A stretch of 64,000 nucleotides of DNA from Muribaculaceae bacterium Isolate-037 (Harlan) (GCA_003762615.1 RIAZ01000013.1:1-64000), one strand, 5' to 3'; shown: positions 1 to 8,300, numbered from the stretch's first letter. The notes: generated from the sequence alone by a model not told the origin. Translations and numbers: made by a program.

Positions 1-267
1 TAGTTTTCATGAGAAAAAGCGTCCAAACTTTTCCTTTAAATTACTAATTTTCAGGGACTTTTGCAAATTTAATCGACTAAAAATTAAGTGTTTAACAGCA
101 TAAATTTAATTTTTGTCATCTACTAAAAAAAAAAATTATAAAAATTCTTGCATGTAAGAAATAAAACAATTAACTTAGCGGTGTGAAAATAAAAATACAC
201 AGCAAAGATTATACGAACGGGATTCTCCCGTCAAAAGATATCAACAACCTTACATCATGAATTATTT

Positions 268-310
268 CGGTGCCGGCATCTGCGAAAGAATCCGGCACCG
301 CTTGATTTTT
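268..310 (+). terminator. Putative terminator hairpin
   Basis: A perfect 9-bp stem, CGGTGCCGG (268-276) with CCGGCACCG (292-300), encloses a 15-nt loop and is followed by a weak T-rich tract. It most likely ends a transcript entering from the left of the window and insulates vsr. Confidence 0.6.
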
Positions 311-355
311 ATACCCCGTCTTAAGAATTATCATACCATTTTCAAGGATATTTGT

Positions 356-384
356 TATTTTTGTAAAGAAGTTCAGACAACTTC
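356..384 (+). promoter_or_regulatory. vsr promoter with start-site palindrome
   Basis: TATTTTTG at 356-363 fits the Bacteroidota -7 consensus TAnnTTTG. Five bases later comes GAAGTT-cagac-AACTTC (368-384), which would overlap the transcription start. The same GAAGTT-N5-AACTTC palindrome lies at the equivalent place in front of the McrBC operon (15938-15954), so it may be a shared operator. The -33 element is not obvious. Confidence 0.5.
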
Positions 385-400
385 AAAAGCTTGATTTGAT

Positions 401-955
401 ATGGCAGATAGAATGACACCGGAACAGAGACACCGATGTATGTCGGCGATCCGTGGCAAGGATACCAAACCGGAGATGATGGTGAGGCGTTACCTCTTTG
501 CCAAGGGTCTGCGTTACCGTGTCAACAACCGTAAGTTGCCCGGTACTCCCGACATAGTGCTAAAGAAATATAAGACAGTGGTTTTCATCGATGGTTGTTT
601 CTGGCATGGACATGAGGGATGTCGCTACTACAAGTTGCCTAAGACAAACGAATATTTCTGGCGTCATAAGATAGCGATGAACATGGCAAGGGATTTTGCC
701 AACAACGTAGACCTTGAACTTGCCGGTTGGCGGGTGCTACGAGTATGGGAATGTGACATCAAGACAAAAGCAAAACGCGAAGCCACCCTTGAAACCCTCT
801 ACCGCAACATAATCTCCCCACAAACGTCAGCCGTCCCCACCGCTACTCCTCCACAAGCCACCACCACCCATCCGCATACATCCTATCCCGACTCTCCCTC
901 CGACCTCCCCATAGCGGCAGAACCCGATCCCGACTATACACAGGAGGAATCATAA
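401..955 (+). CDS. vsr: Very short patch repair endonuclease Vsr
   Basis: Vsr nicks DNA 5' of the T in T:G mismatches that arise when 5-methylcytosine deaminates, starting short-patch repair. The core (residues about 5-137) carries the family motifs: TPDIV with the catalytic aspartate at residue 51, GCFWHGH with histidines 69 and 71, and KTNEYFWRHK. Residues 51 and 69 coincide with the E. coli active-site numbering as I remember it. The protein (184 aa) is longer than typical Vsr because residues about 138-184 form a Pro/Thr/Ser-rich, apparently disordered tail of unknown use. It sits directly upstream of a restriction endonuclease and C5-methyltransferase, as expected for Vsr. Its composition looks closer to the host than that of the AT-rich genes that follow. 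Confidence 0.93.
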   Translation: MADRMTPEQRHRCMSAIRGKDTKPEMMVRRYLFAKGLRYRVNNRKLPGTPDIVLKKYKTVVFIDGCFWHGHEGCRYYKLPKTNEYFWRHKIAMNMARDFANNVDLELAGWRVLRVWECDIKTKAKREATLETLYRNIISPQTSAVPTATPPQATTTHPHTSYPDSPSDLPIAAEPDPDYTQEES

Positions 956-1069
956 GGTGAAACGCTATATAATTCAACAATGAATGTTTTTTAGAACTTA
1001 TAAACAGAGAAATAAAATTCTTTGAATAAATCATTGTGAGAATATTAAAAGAATCCGAGAATTTATTAG

Positions 1070-1110
1070 TAATTTTGTGTATTAATGTGCGTAAATGTGC
1101 ATTATTGTGC
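1070..1110 (+). promoter_or_regulatory. Restriction-gene promoter and 10-bp direct repeats
   Basis: TAATTTTG (1070-1077) fits the -7 consensus. Directly downstream are three exact-period 10-bp repeats ending in TGTGC: ATTAATGTGC (1081), GTAAATGTGC (1091), ATTATTGTGC (1101). A fourth degenerate unit overlaps the promoter. One repeat per helical turn in the leader of a restriction gene suggests a protein-binding array or a leader control element. No controller-protein gene is visible nearby. Confidence 0.45.
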
Positions 1111-1131
1111 ACTAAAAATAGGTTATCGTTT

Positions 1132-2607
1132 ATGAGAGATTATGATTCTTCATCACCTTTGTCAATTCTTGCATATAGTAGGGATTTGTTGGGCAATTCA
1201 TTAGCTCAGATTCTCCCTATTATAGATAATTCAATAGATATTGATGAATTAAATAAAGCGGGAAAAGGAGGATTGGCTCAGATGGTAGAAAAATATTATT
1301 TTGGATATGAGCCAAATAGTGATCCCCGTCCTGATTTTATAGAGGCTGGTGTTGAATTAAAAGTATCGGCACTTAAGAAAAATCATAAAAATGAACTTGC
1401 AATAAAAGAGCGTCTTGTTTGCGATATGATAGATTATTGCGCATTGGTTGAAGAGGATTTTGAAAATTCAAGGTTCTTTAAAAAATCAATGTTAATGCTG
1501 ATAATGTTTTATTTGCATGTAAGTGGTTGCCCTAAAAAAGATTTACAATTTATATATAGTATCCTTTGGTTGATAAAAGATAAGGATTTTTTAATAATAA
1601 AAGAAGATTTTAGGATTATTCAAGATAAGGTTCGTAGGGGTTTGGCACATGAACTTTCTGAAGGTGATACTATGTATTTGGGTGCATGTAGAAAAGGACA
1701 AAAAGGAGATTCACTTAGACGCCAACCCAATAGTGAAATTCGTGCAAAAGCCAGAGCATTCTCATTGAAGGCTTCGTATATGAGGACAGTACTTGATTAT
1801 GTAAAAAAATCAGGGAAGAATGTATCTTCAAATATTACTGAAGAAGAGATGCCGGGTATAGAGCTTGTTACTAAACAGGAGTTGATGAATAATTCATTTG
1901 AAGATATTCTGAGAAAGCGATTTGAACCATTTATAGGAAAGGATTATAAACAGATATCTTCTGAATTGGGAGTAAATATAAAATCAGAAGATAAAAGTAA
2001 ATATGCTAATATTGTTAAGCAAATACTTTTGAAAGGTCTTAAAAATGAAAATGATGCTGATGAAATAAAAAAATCAGGTATTAAGATAAAGACTATCCGA
2101 CTTCAGAAGAATGGATCTGTAAAGGAACACATGTCATTTGAACGAATTAATTATCAAGAAATATTTGAAACCGATAATTGGATTGATTCAAGATGGTATG
2201 AGATAATAACAACTCGTTATATGTTTATTGTATTCCGAGAGGTTGATGACGAAGAGTCAGACAATGAATCAAAATATATACTTGATAAAATGTTTTTCTG
2301 GACAATGCCTCCTTCAGACTACGGCATTGCGGAAGAATATTGGAATAATATACGGAAGAATGTTTTAGCTGATACCCTTTTAAATTCAAAAGATGGAAAG
2401 CATGCTAATACATTTTGGACTTTAAAAGACCATAAATTTTTCCATGTGCGTCCAAAAGCAAGGAATTCTGCAGATGTGACTTATAGTCCTGTTTCCAATA
2501 TGGCAGTGCCAAAGAAGGCCTATTGGTTTGATAATCGTTATCTTCGTAAGGAATTGATGAATGCGTATGGCGATGATTGGAATAAACTCTTTAAAACGCA
2601 AGATTAA
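1132..2607 (+). CDS. Sau3AI/MutH-type restriction endonuclease
   Basis: This is a type II restriction endonuclease of the Sau3AI/MutH family, whose characterised members cut GATC. Residues 41-77 carry the family block GKGGLAQMVEKYYFG and then D68-(6)-E75-L-K77, the same spacing as the MutH catalytic D70/E77/K79. The rest of the 491-aa protein fits the second MutH-like effector domain of Sau3AI (about 490 aa). I chose ATG 1132 over an in-frame GTG at 1036 because the earlier start lies upstream of the predicted -7 element and would translate the repeat leader. The stop is one base from the methyltransferase start, so the two are co-transcribed. The gene is distinctly AT-rich, which suggests horizontal acquisition. 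GATC specificity is inferred from the family. Confidence 0.88.
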   Translation: MRDYDSSSPLSILAYSRDLLGNSLAQILPIIDNSIDIDELNKAGKGGLAQMVEKYYFGYEPNSDPRPDFIEAGVELKVSALKKNHKNELAIKERLVCDMIDYCALVEEDFENSRFFKKSMLMLIMFYLHVSGCPKKDLQFIYSILWLIKDKDFLIIKEDFRIIQDKVRRGLAHELSEGDTMYLGACRKGQKGDSLRRQPNSEIRAKARAFSLKASYMRTVLDYVKKSGKNVSSNITEEEMPGIELVTKQELMNNSFEDILRKRFEPFIGKDYKQISSELGVNIKSEDKSKYANIVKQILLKGLKNENDADEIKKSGIKIKTIRLQKNGSVKEHMSFERINYQEIFETDNWIDSRWYEIITTRYMFIVFREVDDEESDNESKYILDKMFFWTMPPSDYGIAEEYWNNIRKNVLADTLLNSKDGKHANTFWTLKDHKFFHVRPKARNSADVTYSPVSNMAVPKKAYWFDNRYLRKELMNAYGDDWNKLFKTQD

Positions 2608-2608
2608 A

Positions 2609-3991
2609 ATGAATACAAAAGAATATCAGACATATAGTAGTCAAAATAATCAAAACATTTGTGAACCGATTGCAGATTATTGCCGTGTTTCAAGAGAAAG
2701 CATGGGCAGTTTGTTTGAAGACATTGTTTCAGATGTAACTGAAAGTGATATACGTGTAGTTGAGTTGTTTGCTGGTGTTGGTGGCTTTAGAATTGGCTTG
2801 GAAAGAGCATCAGCTTGTTTCAAGACAGTTTGGAGTAATCAATGGGAACCTTCAACAAAAAGACAAGACGCATCAATTATTTATTCTGAAAGGTTTGGCT
2901 TGGAAGGTCATAGTAATCAGGATATTAATACAGTGCCAACATCATCCATACCTGAGTGTGATATGCTTGTTGGGGGTTTCCCTTGCCAAGACTATTCTGT
3001 TGCAACCACATTGAATCGGTCTGGTGGTATTGAGGGGAAAAAAGGTGTTTTATGGTGGCAGATATATCGTATAATTGAAGAATCTGAACATAGACCTACT
3101 TATCTGTTTTTTGAAAATGTTGATAGATTGTTGAAATCTCCTGCATCTCAGAGAGGACGAGATTTTGCAATTATTCTTGCTTCGTTGAATGATCTTGGTT
3201 ATGATGTGGAGTGGAGAGTCATAAATGCTGCGGAATATGGTATGCCGCAAAGGCGTAGGCGTACATATATTGTTGGGTATAAGCGAGGAAATTATGCGAT
3301 TAGAAAGTCTGGCAAAGAAGAGGATTGGATTTGTCAGAATGGAATATTTGCGAGAGCATTTTCATCCGAAGCTGTAACTGCAATGAAATCTTTTGAGATA
3401 AAAGGAACCCTTGACGAAGTATCTGCCAATTTTAATAAAAATGGGGAGAAATGTGAATTTGAAAACGCAGGCTTTATGTCAAACAGAAAAGTCAACACTA
3501 TAAAGGTTTCACCTTTATATAATGGACCGTTTTTAACTTTGGGGGAAATATTGCTGTCTGAAGATGAAGTTCCCGAAGAGTTCTTTATCCCAGAAGAAGA
3601 GGTTGAAAAATGGGAATACCTAAAAGGTAGCAAAAGTTTTATGCGAACTAATGCGGCAGGTTTTCAATATAAATATTCTGAAGGAGGTATGGCTTTCCCT
3701 GATGCTTTAGATAAGGCTTCACGGACAATAATTACAGGCGAAGGTGGTAAGGCTCCGTCAAGATTTAAACATGTGGTAAAGACTCCATCAGGAAAATATC
3801 GAAGATTGACACCGATTGAATTGGAACGTTTAAATATGTTCCCAGACAATCATACAGAAGGAAGTAGTGATATGCGTAGAGCATTCTTGATGGGTAATGC
3901 ATTAGTAACAGGAGTAGTTGAGAAGATTGGATTGTCTATTCTCTCTAATGCAGGAAAGTTTGATGACAATAATAATCTTATTGTAGATTAA
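2609..3991 (+). CDS. DNA (cytosine-5-)-methyltransferase, restriction partner
   Basis: This C5-MTase protects the sites cut by the upstream endonuclease. The motifs appear in order: VELFAGVGGF (SAM binding, residues 51-60), FPCQ with nucleophile Cys126, FENV (168-171), QRRRRTY (214-220), and C-terminal LTPIELERLNMFP and GNALVTG. The start at 2609 is set by translational coupling: it follows the endonuclease stop at 2605-2607 by one base. An in-frame ATG at 2561 would lie inside the endonuclease gene. Length (460 aa) and order match Sau3AI-type systems, whose methylase makes GAT-m5C. The N-terminal 48 residues precede the catalytic core and are of unknown role. The presence of m5C explains the adjacent vsr. 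Confidence 0.92.
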   Translation: MNTKEYQTYSSQNNQNICEPIADYCRVSRESMGSLFEDIVSDVTESDIRVVELFAGVGGFRIGLERASACFKTVWSNQWEPSTKRQDASIIYSERFGLEGHSNQDINTVPTSSIPECDMLVGGFPCQDYSVATTLNRSGGIEGKKGVLWWQIYRIIEESEHRPTYLFFENVDRLLKSPASQRGRDFAIILASLNDLGYDVEWRVINAAEYGMPQRRRRTYIVGYKRGNYAIRKSGKEEDWICQNGIFARAFSSEAVTAMKSFEIKGTLDEVSANFNKNGEKCEFENAGFMSNRKVNTIKVSPLYNGPFLTLGEILLSEDEVPEEFFIPEEEVEKWEYLKGSKSFMRTNAAGFQYKYSEGGMAFPDALDKASRTIITGEGGKAPSRFKHVVKTPSGKYRRLTPIELERLNMFPDNHTEGSSDMRRAFLMGNALVTGVVEKIGLSILSNAGKFDDNNNLIVD

Positions 3992-4004
3992 TATTTAAAA
4001 TAAT

Positions 4005-5666
4005 ATGGTGATGAAAAAAGAATCAAAATTTTTATTAAACATGCCAGATGTTTTGTATGGGCTGCAAGTTAATGAAGATTTTACAGATGTTGAAATAAAA
4101 GAGATAAAATTACTTCCTTATCCTAAGTTAGAAGATTTAACACGATTTATTGATGAATCATCAAATTTGCCTACTGGTGCAGATTTGAGAAAATTAGGTA
4201 TGAGTGAATTGGTGGATGAGTTTAAAATTAATCCTTTTGATAAGTTATTATTTGGAAATAATGCCCTTTGTATTGAAGGTACTAGAGTGAATGATAAAGA
4301 TTCTATTGTTGTAAATAAATTTGATTATTATTTTCCACTAGCACCGAATACATTGTATTGTAGAATTCTTCAGCAGCGTATTTTACTTACTCATGAGACT
4401 TTGCTAAATAGGAATTTTGTTAAAACTTCAATAATTAATGGCAATTTGGGCTCTATTGCAGAATCATTACAAGTAGAAATAAGATGTTTTCAGGAATATG
4501 CTAAAAAAATAGAGAATAAATTGAAGGAGAATGGTCTTGATTATGCTATCAATGATGATGATAGTAAAAAGGATTTATTTATAGTACGCAAGGAATTTTA
4601 TGTAAATGAGAAACCATTCATTAGATTAACATTAAAATTAGGTAATTCAACTATCTTTTCAGATGATATTTGTGAAGCTGATAAATTTAAATTGGAAATT
4701 GATTGTTTAGATGAATATTTTCAAAATAAGACAAATCGTCTAAATGACAATAATAACCTAGATAATGTGCTATTATCTGGAGATCAAGAAAAGAAAGTTG
4801 AGATAGCTAAACAAATTAATAAGGTTTTTAAAGCAAATATATCAGAAGAAGATATTCTATTTGATATGTGTGATGAATGTTATTTTCTAAAAAAGGAAAT
4901 AGAGCGTAGTCTTTTGAAGGAAATATTGCCAGAAAGAGTAGAACCTGATTTTGTATTGTATAAATACACGTCATTTGAAACATTACAAAAAATCCTTGAC
5001 AATAAAAGTGTCTTAATGAATTCAATCGTTTCAATGAATGATAAGACAGAAACAGATTTTATGAAACCTTATTTACATAATGTTAAAGGTTCTAATGATA
5101 TTCCGGAATTAGATGTTTGTATATCTGCAAGTAGGAAATTCATAATATCTTTTACAGCCAAAGAAGATAATTTGGATATGTGGCGATTTTATGGAGATAA
5201 TGCTAGAGGAGTGAGCATCGGTTTTAAATTTACGCCTAATAAGGGTAAGGTTTATAAAATTAAATATGTTGATGAGAATGATAAAACATTGGTAAATATA
5301 AAAAAAGTGTTGAAGCGTTTAAAAAAAGACCTTAATTTTAAATTTGAACAACTGATTAGATATAAGCATTTTATTAAACATAAGGATTATGAAACTGAAG
5401 AAGAATATAGATACTTGGAAAATTCAAGAAAACCTATAGGATGGTTTATTAATGATTCTAATGGAATATTAACTCCATTTATTTCAAAAAATATTTTTAC
5501 AGAGCAAAATGAAAATGAAAAATTCCCATTTTCTCTGTCAAAAATTATAGTAGGTCCAGCTATGCCTGAGCGTGCTGTAAATATATGTCAAATTTATTAC
5601 AGACTCTCATTTTGTGCTACTAATGATGTAGAATTGCAAATTAGTAAGATAGAAAGCTATAGATGA
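4005..5666 (+). CDS. DUF2971-domain protein with long N-terminal region
   Basis: The C-terminal part (residues about 315-545) matches the DUF2971 pattern: LYKYTSFETLQKIL, then a segment around NSIVSMNDKTE, then MWRFYGDNARGVSIGF. The family has no established biochemical function that I know of, but it is common beside restriction and other defence genes. The first ~310 residues are not recognised and are rich in Asn, Asp, Lys and Ile. The gene follows the methyltransferase by 13 bp in the same orientation and shares its low GC content, so it may belong to the restriction operon. The start could also be ATG 4011. It is followed by a long hairpin element (5683-5782). The function is unknown. 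Confidence 0.75.
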   Translation: MVMKKESKFLLNMPDVLYGLQVNEDFTDVEIKEIKLLPYPKLEDLTRFIDESSNLPTGADLRKLGMSELVDEFKINPFDKLLFGNNALCIEGTRVNDKDSIVVNKFDYYFPLAPNTLYCRILQQRILLTHETLLNRNFVKTSIINGNLGSIAESLQVEIRCFQEYAKKIENKLKENGLDYAINDDDSKKDLFIVRKEFYVNEKPFIRLTLKLGNSTIFSDDICEADKFKLEIDCLDEYFQNKTNRLNDNNNLDNVLLSGDQEKKVEIAKQINKVFKANISEEDILFDMCDECYFLKKEIERSLLKEILPERVEPDFVLYKYTSFETLQKILDNKSVLMNSIVSMNDKTETDFMKPYLHNVKGSNDIPELDVCISASRKFIISFTAKEDNLDMWRFYGDNARGVSIGFKFTPNKGKVYKIKYVDENDKTLVNIKKVLKRLKKDLNFKFEQLIRYKHFIKHKDYETEEEYRYLENSRKPIGWFINDSNGILTPFISKNIFTEQNENEKFPFSLSKIIVGPAMPERAVNICQIYYRLSFCATNDVELQISKIESYR

Positions 5667-5682
5667 AAATCATAGAATAATA

Positions 5683-5782
5683 GTGATTCATGCGTATCGC
5701 CTGTTTCACTTGTTTCGCTTGTATCGGTTGTTTCGCCCCCGATACAAGTGAAACACCGAAACAAGCGAAACAGATGAATCAC
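5683..5782. repeat. Palindromic 9-bp-unit minisatellite, copy 1
   Basis: Four to five 9-bp units of the type TTTCGCTTG run in one orientation (from GTGATTCAT at 5683). They switch at about 5732 to reverse-complement units of the type GAAACAAGC, ending in ATGAATCAC at 5782. The whole can fold into one long imperfect hairpin. A second copy lies at 8168-8300 and shares the right flank GTTACATTA. Here it sits just after the DUF2971 gene, where it could stop transcription. Apparent short ORFs through it are products of the repeat. Confidence 0.75.
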
Positions 5783-5846
5783 TCTGAAACGGTTACATTA
5801 TACAACAAAAATCAAGATTATACTAATAAGGTTATGACTTATACTT

Positions 5847-6095
5847 TCAATCTTGAATATTCAGCTCTTCAATGCCAATGGTATAGCCGTATCCATCTTC
5901 ATTACGCCACTCTTGACAGTTCTCAACGTCAACCAGCACCTCTCCATCCCAGCCTTCGAAATACTTTTGAGCATTTTCAATCTCCTCCGACATGGCTTGC
6001 TTAGCCTTAGAATAGTCAGTAAACGCACGGTGCCCATCAATAGGACTCTCATCTGATATTTCAATCAGCACAGTCACAAGAAAAATCTTCTTCAT
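5847..6095 (-). CDS. Small hypothetical protein, 82 aa
   Basis: The predicted protein begins MKKIFLVTVLIEISDESP and has a balanced, acidic, soluble composition (FEGWDGEVLVDVEN, EWRNEDGYGYTIGIEELN). It looks like a small alpha/beta protein and more like real coding sequence than the overlapping plus-strand frames. I do not recognise a family. It lies downstream of, and in the same orientation as, the glycosylase-like gene at 6292-7530, but an AT-rich palindromic stretch separates them, so co-transcription is uncertain. Confidence 0.5.
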   Translation of the reverse strand: MKKIFLVTVLIEISDESPIDGHRAFTDYSKAKQAMSEEIENAQKYFEGWDGEVLVDVENCQEWRNEDGYGYTIGIEELNIQD

Positions 6096-6134
6096 ATCAT
6101 TTTATTTTAAAAGTCATCTAATTTAAGGTTTAAA

Positions 6135-6267
6135 GTTTATGGTTTATAATCTTAAATTTTGTATAATGAAAAGATTCGTGGATTTCCGTGAATCTTAAAT
6201 CTTAAATTATAAACTATAAACGGTACAAATTGTACGACCACTGAAGTGCAGCTTGCGAAACTTCAGT
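6135..6267. repeat. AT-rich inverted repeats
   Basis: GTTTAT...-type arms at 6135-6159 and 6197-6221 are imperfect reverse complements flanking a near-palindrome around GATTCGTGGATTTCCGTGAATC. They are followed by a GTAC-aaatt-GTAC palindrome and a CTGAAGT/ACTTCAG hairpin (6241-6267). The last hairpin could end the gene transcribed leftward from 7530. Confidence 0.45.
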
Positions 6268-6291
6268 TATTTGATATATCAAGATTAGAGA

Positions 6292-7530
6292 TCAAAGAGT
6301 ATAATGTTCACTACAGATATTATAAAAAGGACAATTCTTCAGTTTTTTCTCCTTAGGAAGATCTTTTACAAATTTAGACTCAAGAATTGCTATCTCTCCC
6401 TCAGGATCGGCACAAGGACGGATTTTTGCAATCACATGTGTCTTTACATTCAACCTTCCTTCTTTATAACATATTTGACAAGTTCGATTCATTATACTAT
6501 GCCATCTGAACACATGTCCGAAATCATTACATTGGAATATTGCTAAATTATCTACACAAAACTGTTGTCCGATGACTTCATGTGTAAAATAATCTATTAG
6601 GCAAGGACTCTCTAAAGTTTCTTTAGGAAAAAGTGCTCTCCATTTTTCCCAAACTTTACGCCATGCTTTAGTGTTCAGATTATCAAAATATTCATATTGA
6701 TTGCAGAAAATATCAAAAAAATCTGATTCTAATGGTATTGCAGTAGTTAAAATGCCAGTACGCAAGGCAATCTTTATTGTGTTGACATTGCTTGCAACAT
6801 CTATTTTTTCAAAGCCAAAGATATCTTTCCAAACTCCAAGCATAACCATATCCCGGATAAACATGTCTGCTGTTTTCTTTCCATATCCGATATTGCACTC
6901 AATCAACGCATCTCTTAATTTAGAAACATCATTATCAAAACACTTTATCAATTCTATGGGTGAACATCCATGTTCCATTACAAAGGAAGCAATCCCTTTT
7001 GCATACTGGTTGCGTTTATCTGTCAGAGAACGTTGACTTATTCCAAGGGTCATGACAAACTGTTCAGGGTCATCGGCAATAATCCTTTCATCAAAAGAGG
7101 ATGGATCATCTATGAATTTATCCGAAATCTCCTTAAAGTCCAAAGAATCTCTAAAATCTTGATTTGCGGTAAACAGCTTGATTCTACAAATGTCTTCATT
7201 TGAAAGACCATTTCTATTCCAATCTTTTTTAAACGCATTTCCGCCAGTCAACGAATAAATATCATGAAGTGCCACTGCCACTTTTTCGCAAACAGAATCA
7301 TTGATTTCACATCCAATAATTTGTTCATAATTATTATGCCAAAATTTTAGAAAGTCAGAAAAGTTGGCATATTCCTTTTCCAATACTTCAATTGAAACAA
7401 TACCACCATATCTGGTATTTTGAAACTTATTGATAAGTTGCACAATTTTTCGTGCGGCATAAATATCAAAGGTAGTGCTAGCTTCCATAATGCCTTTGAT
7501 GGCATTGACAAGATTATTGAACTCGTTCAT
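6292..7530 (-). CDS. Possible HhH-GPD DNA glycosylase-like Fe-S protein
   Basis: I do not recognise the full 412-aa family, but the middle looks like a helix-hairpin-helix GPD base-excision domain. Residues 208-228 contain IGYGKKTADMFIRDM, comparable to the GxGxKTA hairpin of endonuclease III. They are followed by VWKDIFGFEKIDV with Asp244 where the catalytic aspartate would be, and NVNTIKIALRTGIL, comparable to the helix after the active site. The C-terminal end has five cysteines (351, 354, 373, 400, 406), consistent with a metal or 4Fe-4S site, although the spacing is not that of Nth/MutY. It lies near vsr and a C5-methyltransferase, so a T:G mismatch or modified-base glycosylase is conceivable. 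The domain call is inference; expression as a gene is well supported. Confidence 0.5.
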   Translation of the reverse strand: MNEFNNLVNAIKGIMEASTTFDIYAARKIVQLINKFQNTRYGGIVSIEVLEKEYANFSDFLKFWHNNYEQIIGCEINDSVCEKVAVALHDIYSLTGGNAFKKDWNRNGLSNEDICRIKLFTANQDFRDSLDFKEISDKFIDDPSSFDERIIADDPEQFVMTLGISQRSLTDKRNQYAKGIASFVMEHGCSPIELIKCFDNDVSKLRDALIECNIGYGKKTADMFIRDMVMLGVWKDIFGFEKIDVASNVNTIKIALRTGILTTAIPLESDFFDIFCNQYEYFDNLNTKAWRKVWEKWRALFPKETLESPCLIDYFTHEVIGQQFCVDNLAIFQCNDFGHVFRWHSIMNRTCQICYKEGRLNVKTHVIAKIRPCADPEGEIAILESKFVKDLPKEKKLKNCPFYNICSEHYTL

Positions 7531-7698
7531 GTATTTTTAAAATTTGTTATAAAGCTATTGATATTTGTAATATTATAAATTCTTGGAATATAAAGATATG
7601 CTCTGTCATTTCCATAAATTTAATAATATTACGAATGTTGTTTAATATGAAATTAATTAATTAGCAGTGCTGATTAAAAGATACTATTGGGATGTCTC

Positions 7699-7815
7699 TT
7701 TTGTTAACCCTGAGAGGCACCCCATTTAGGGTGCATTCCATGTGAGCTATTTCGTACCCCGCATGTCCGCTTCGCTCCCATACGGGGTTAACAAAAAAGT
7801 CACCGCTTTGCGGTG
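7699..7815. repeat. Structured multi-stem intergenic element
   Basis: A 12-bp perfect stem, TTTTGTTAACCC (7699-7710) with GGGTTAACAAAA (7785-7796), closes a domain that contains GCACCC/GGGTGC (7717-7722 / 7729-7734) and a GC-rich segment. A third hairpin, CACCGC-ttt-GCGGTG (7801-7815), follows. It may be a small mobile repeat or a structured RNA. The minus strand also reads as a 61-codon ORF (7661-7846), which I think recurs as a 'hypothetical protein' in Bacteroidales, though I cannot verify that here. Confidence 0.5.
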
Positions 7816-8167
7816 GAGATTGTATGTTATTAACTCTATTAGACACTTATTTAAGTTAAAATGTAAATTTATATCATCTGATATATTTTCTTAAATAGAA
7901 AGCACAGAGGAGTAATTAATTTTCAAGTGCGAAATTACTATTGTCAACTGCCATAATTTGGCAGCTGATTCTTAAAATTATCTAATTTGATTTAATACTT
8001 TGATATATCGGAAGAAGCGATAAATGAAATTTAGAGTGTACGACGGCTCTCTTCATTCCTTCTTACGGTGATGAAGACTTCTAACTTCTAACATTTATTG
8101 CAAAGTTAGATATAGAGAGACTTCTCACCTTGTTATTTTGAAACTAATCTGCCTCCAACCCCAAAAA

Positions 8168-8300
8168 CGTTTCGCCTGTTTCGCTTGTATCGCTTGTATC
8201 GGTTGTTTCGCTCCCGATACAAGTGAAACAGATGAAACAGATGAAACAAGTGAAACAGGTGAAACTAGTGAAACAACAGAATCAGATGAATCAGTTACAT
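8168..8300. repeat. Palindromic 9-bp-unit minisatellite, copy 2
   Basis: Left-arm units such as TTTCGCTTG and TATCGCTTG (8168-8213) are followed by about nine right-arm units of the type GAAACAGAT, GAAACAAGT, GAAACAGGT. The right arm is longer than the left, so it has expanded since it diverged from copy 1 at 5683-5782. Both copies end with GATGAATCA and a GTTACATTA flank. Confidence 0.75.

Larger units (their letters stand above)
1..400. other. Intergenic stretch upstream of vsr
   Basis: No open reading frame is convincing here. The first 200 bases are very AT-rich. The stretch contains a GC-rich hairpin (268-300), the predicted vsr promoter (356-363) and a palindrome at the predicted transcription start (368-384), each listed separately. 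It probably holds the 3' flank of a gene left of the window. Confidence 0.6.

Noticed and set aside
843..1112. 89-codon minus-strand ORF overlapping the end of vsr
   Set aside because: It runs through the C-rich vsr tail and the restriction promoter, shows no conserved features, and overlaps a well-supported gene.
1036..1131. N-terminal extension (GTG start) of the Sau3AI-like gene
   Set aside because: It lies upstream of and across the predicted -7 element and the TGTGC repeats; the family starts near residue 33 of the extension.
5690..6004. 104-codon ORF through the 9-bp repeat
   Set aside because: Its Cys/Phe/Glu/Thr pattern comes from the repeat units, and it overlaps a more credible minus-strand gene.
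8214..8300. CRISPR-like array in the right arm of the 8.2-kb repeat
   Set aside because: Units are 9 bp and contiguous; there are no spacers, and no cas genes are near.
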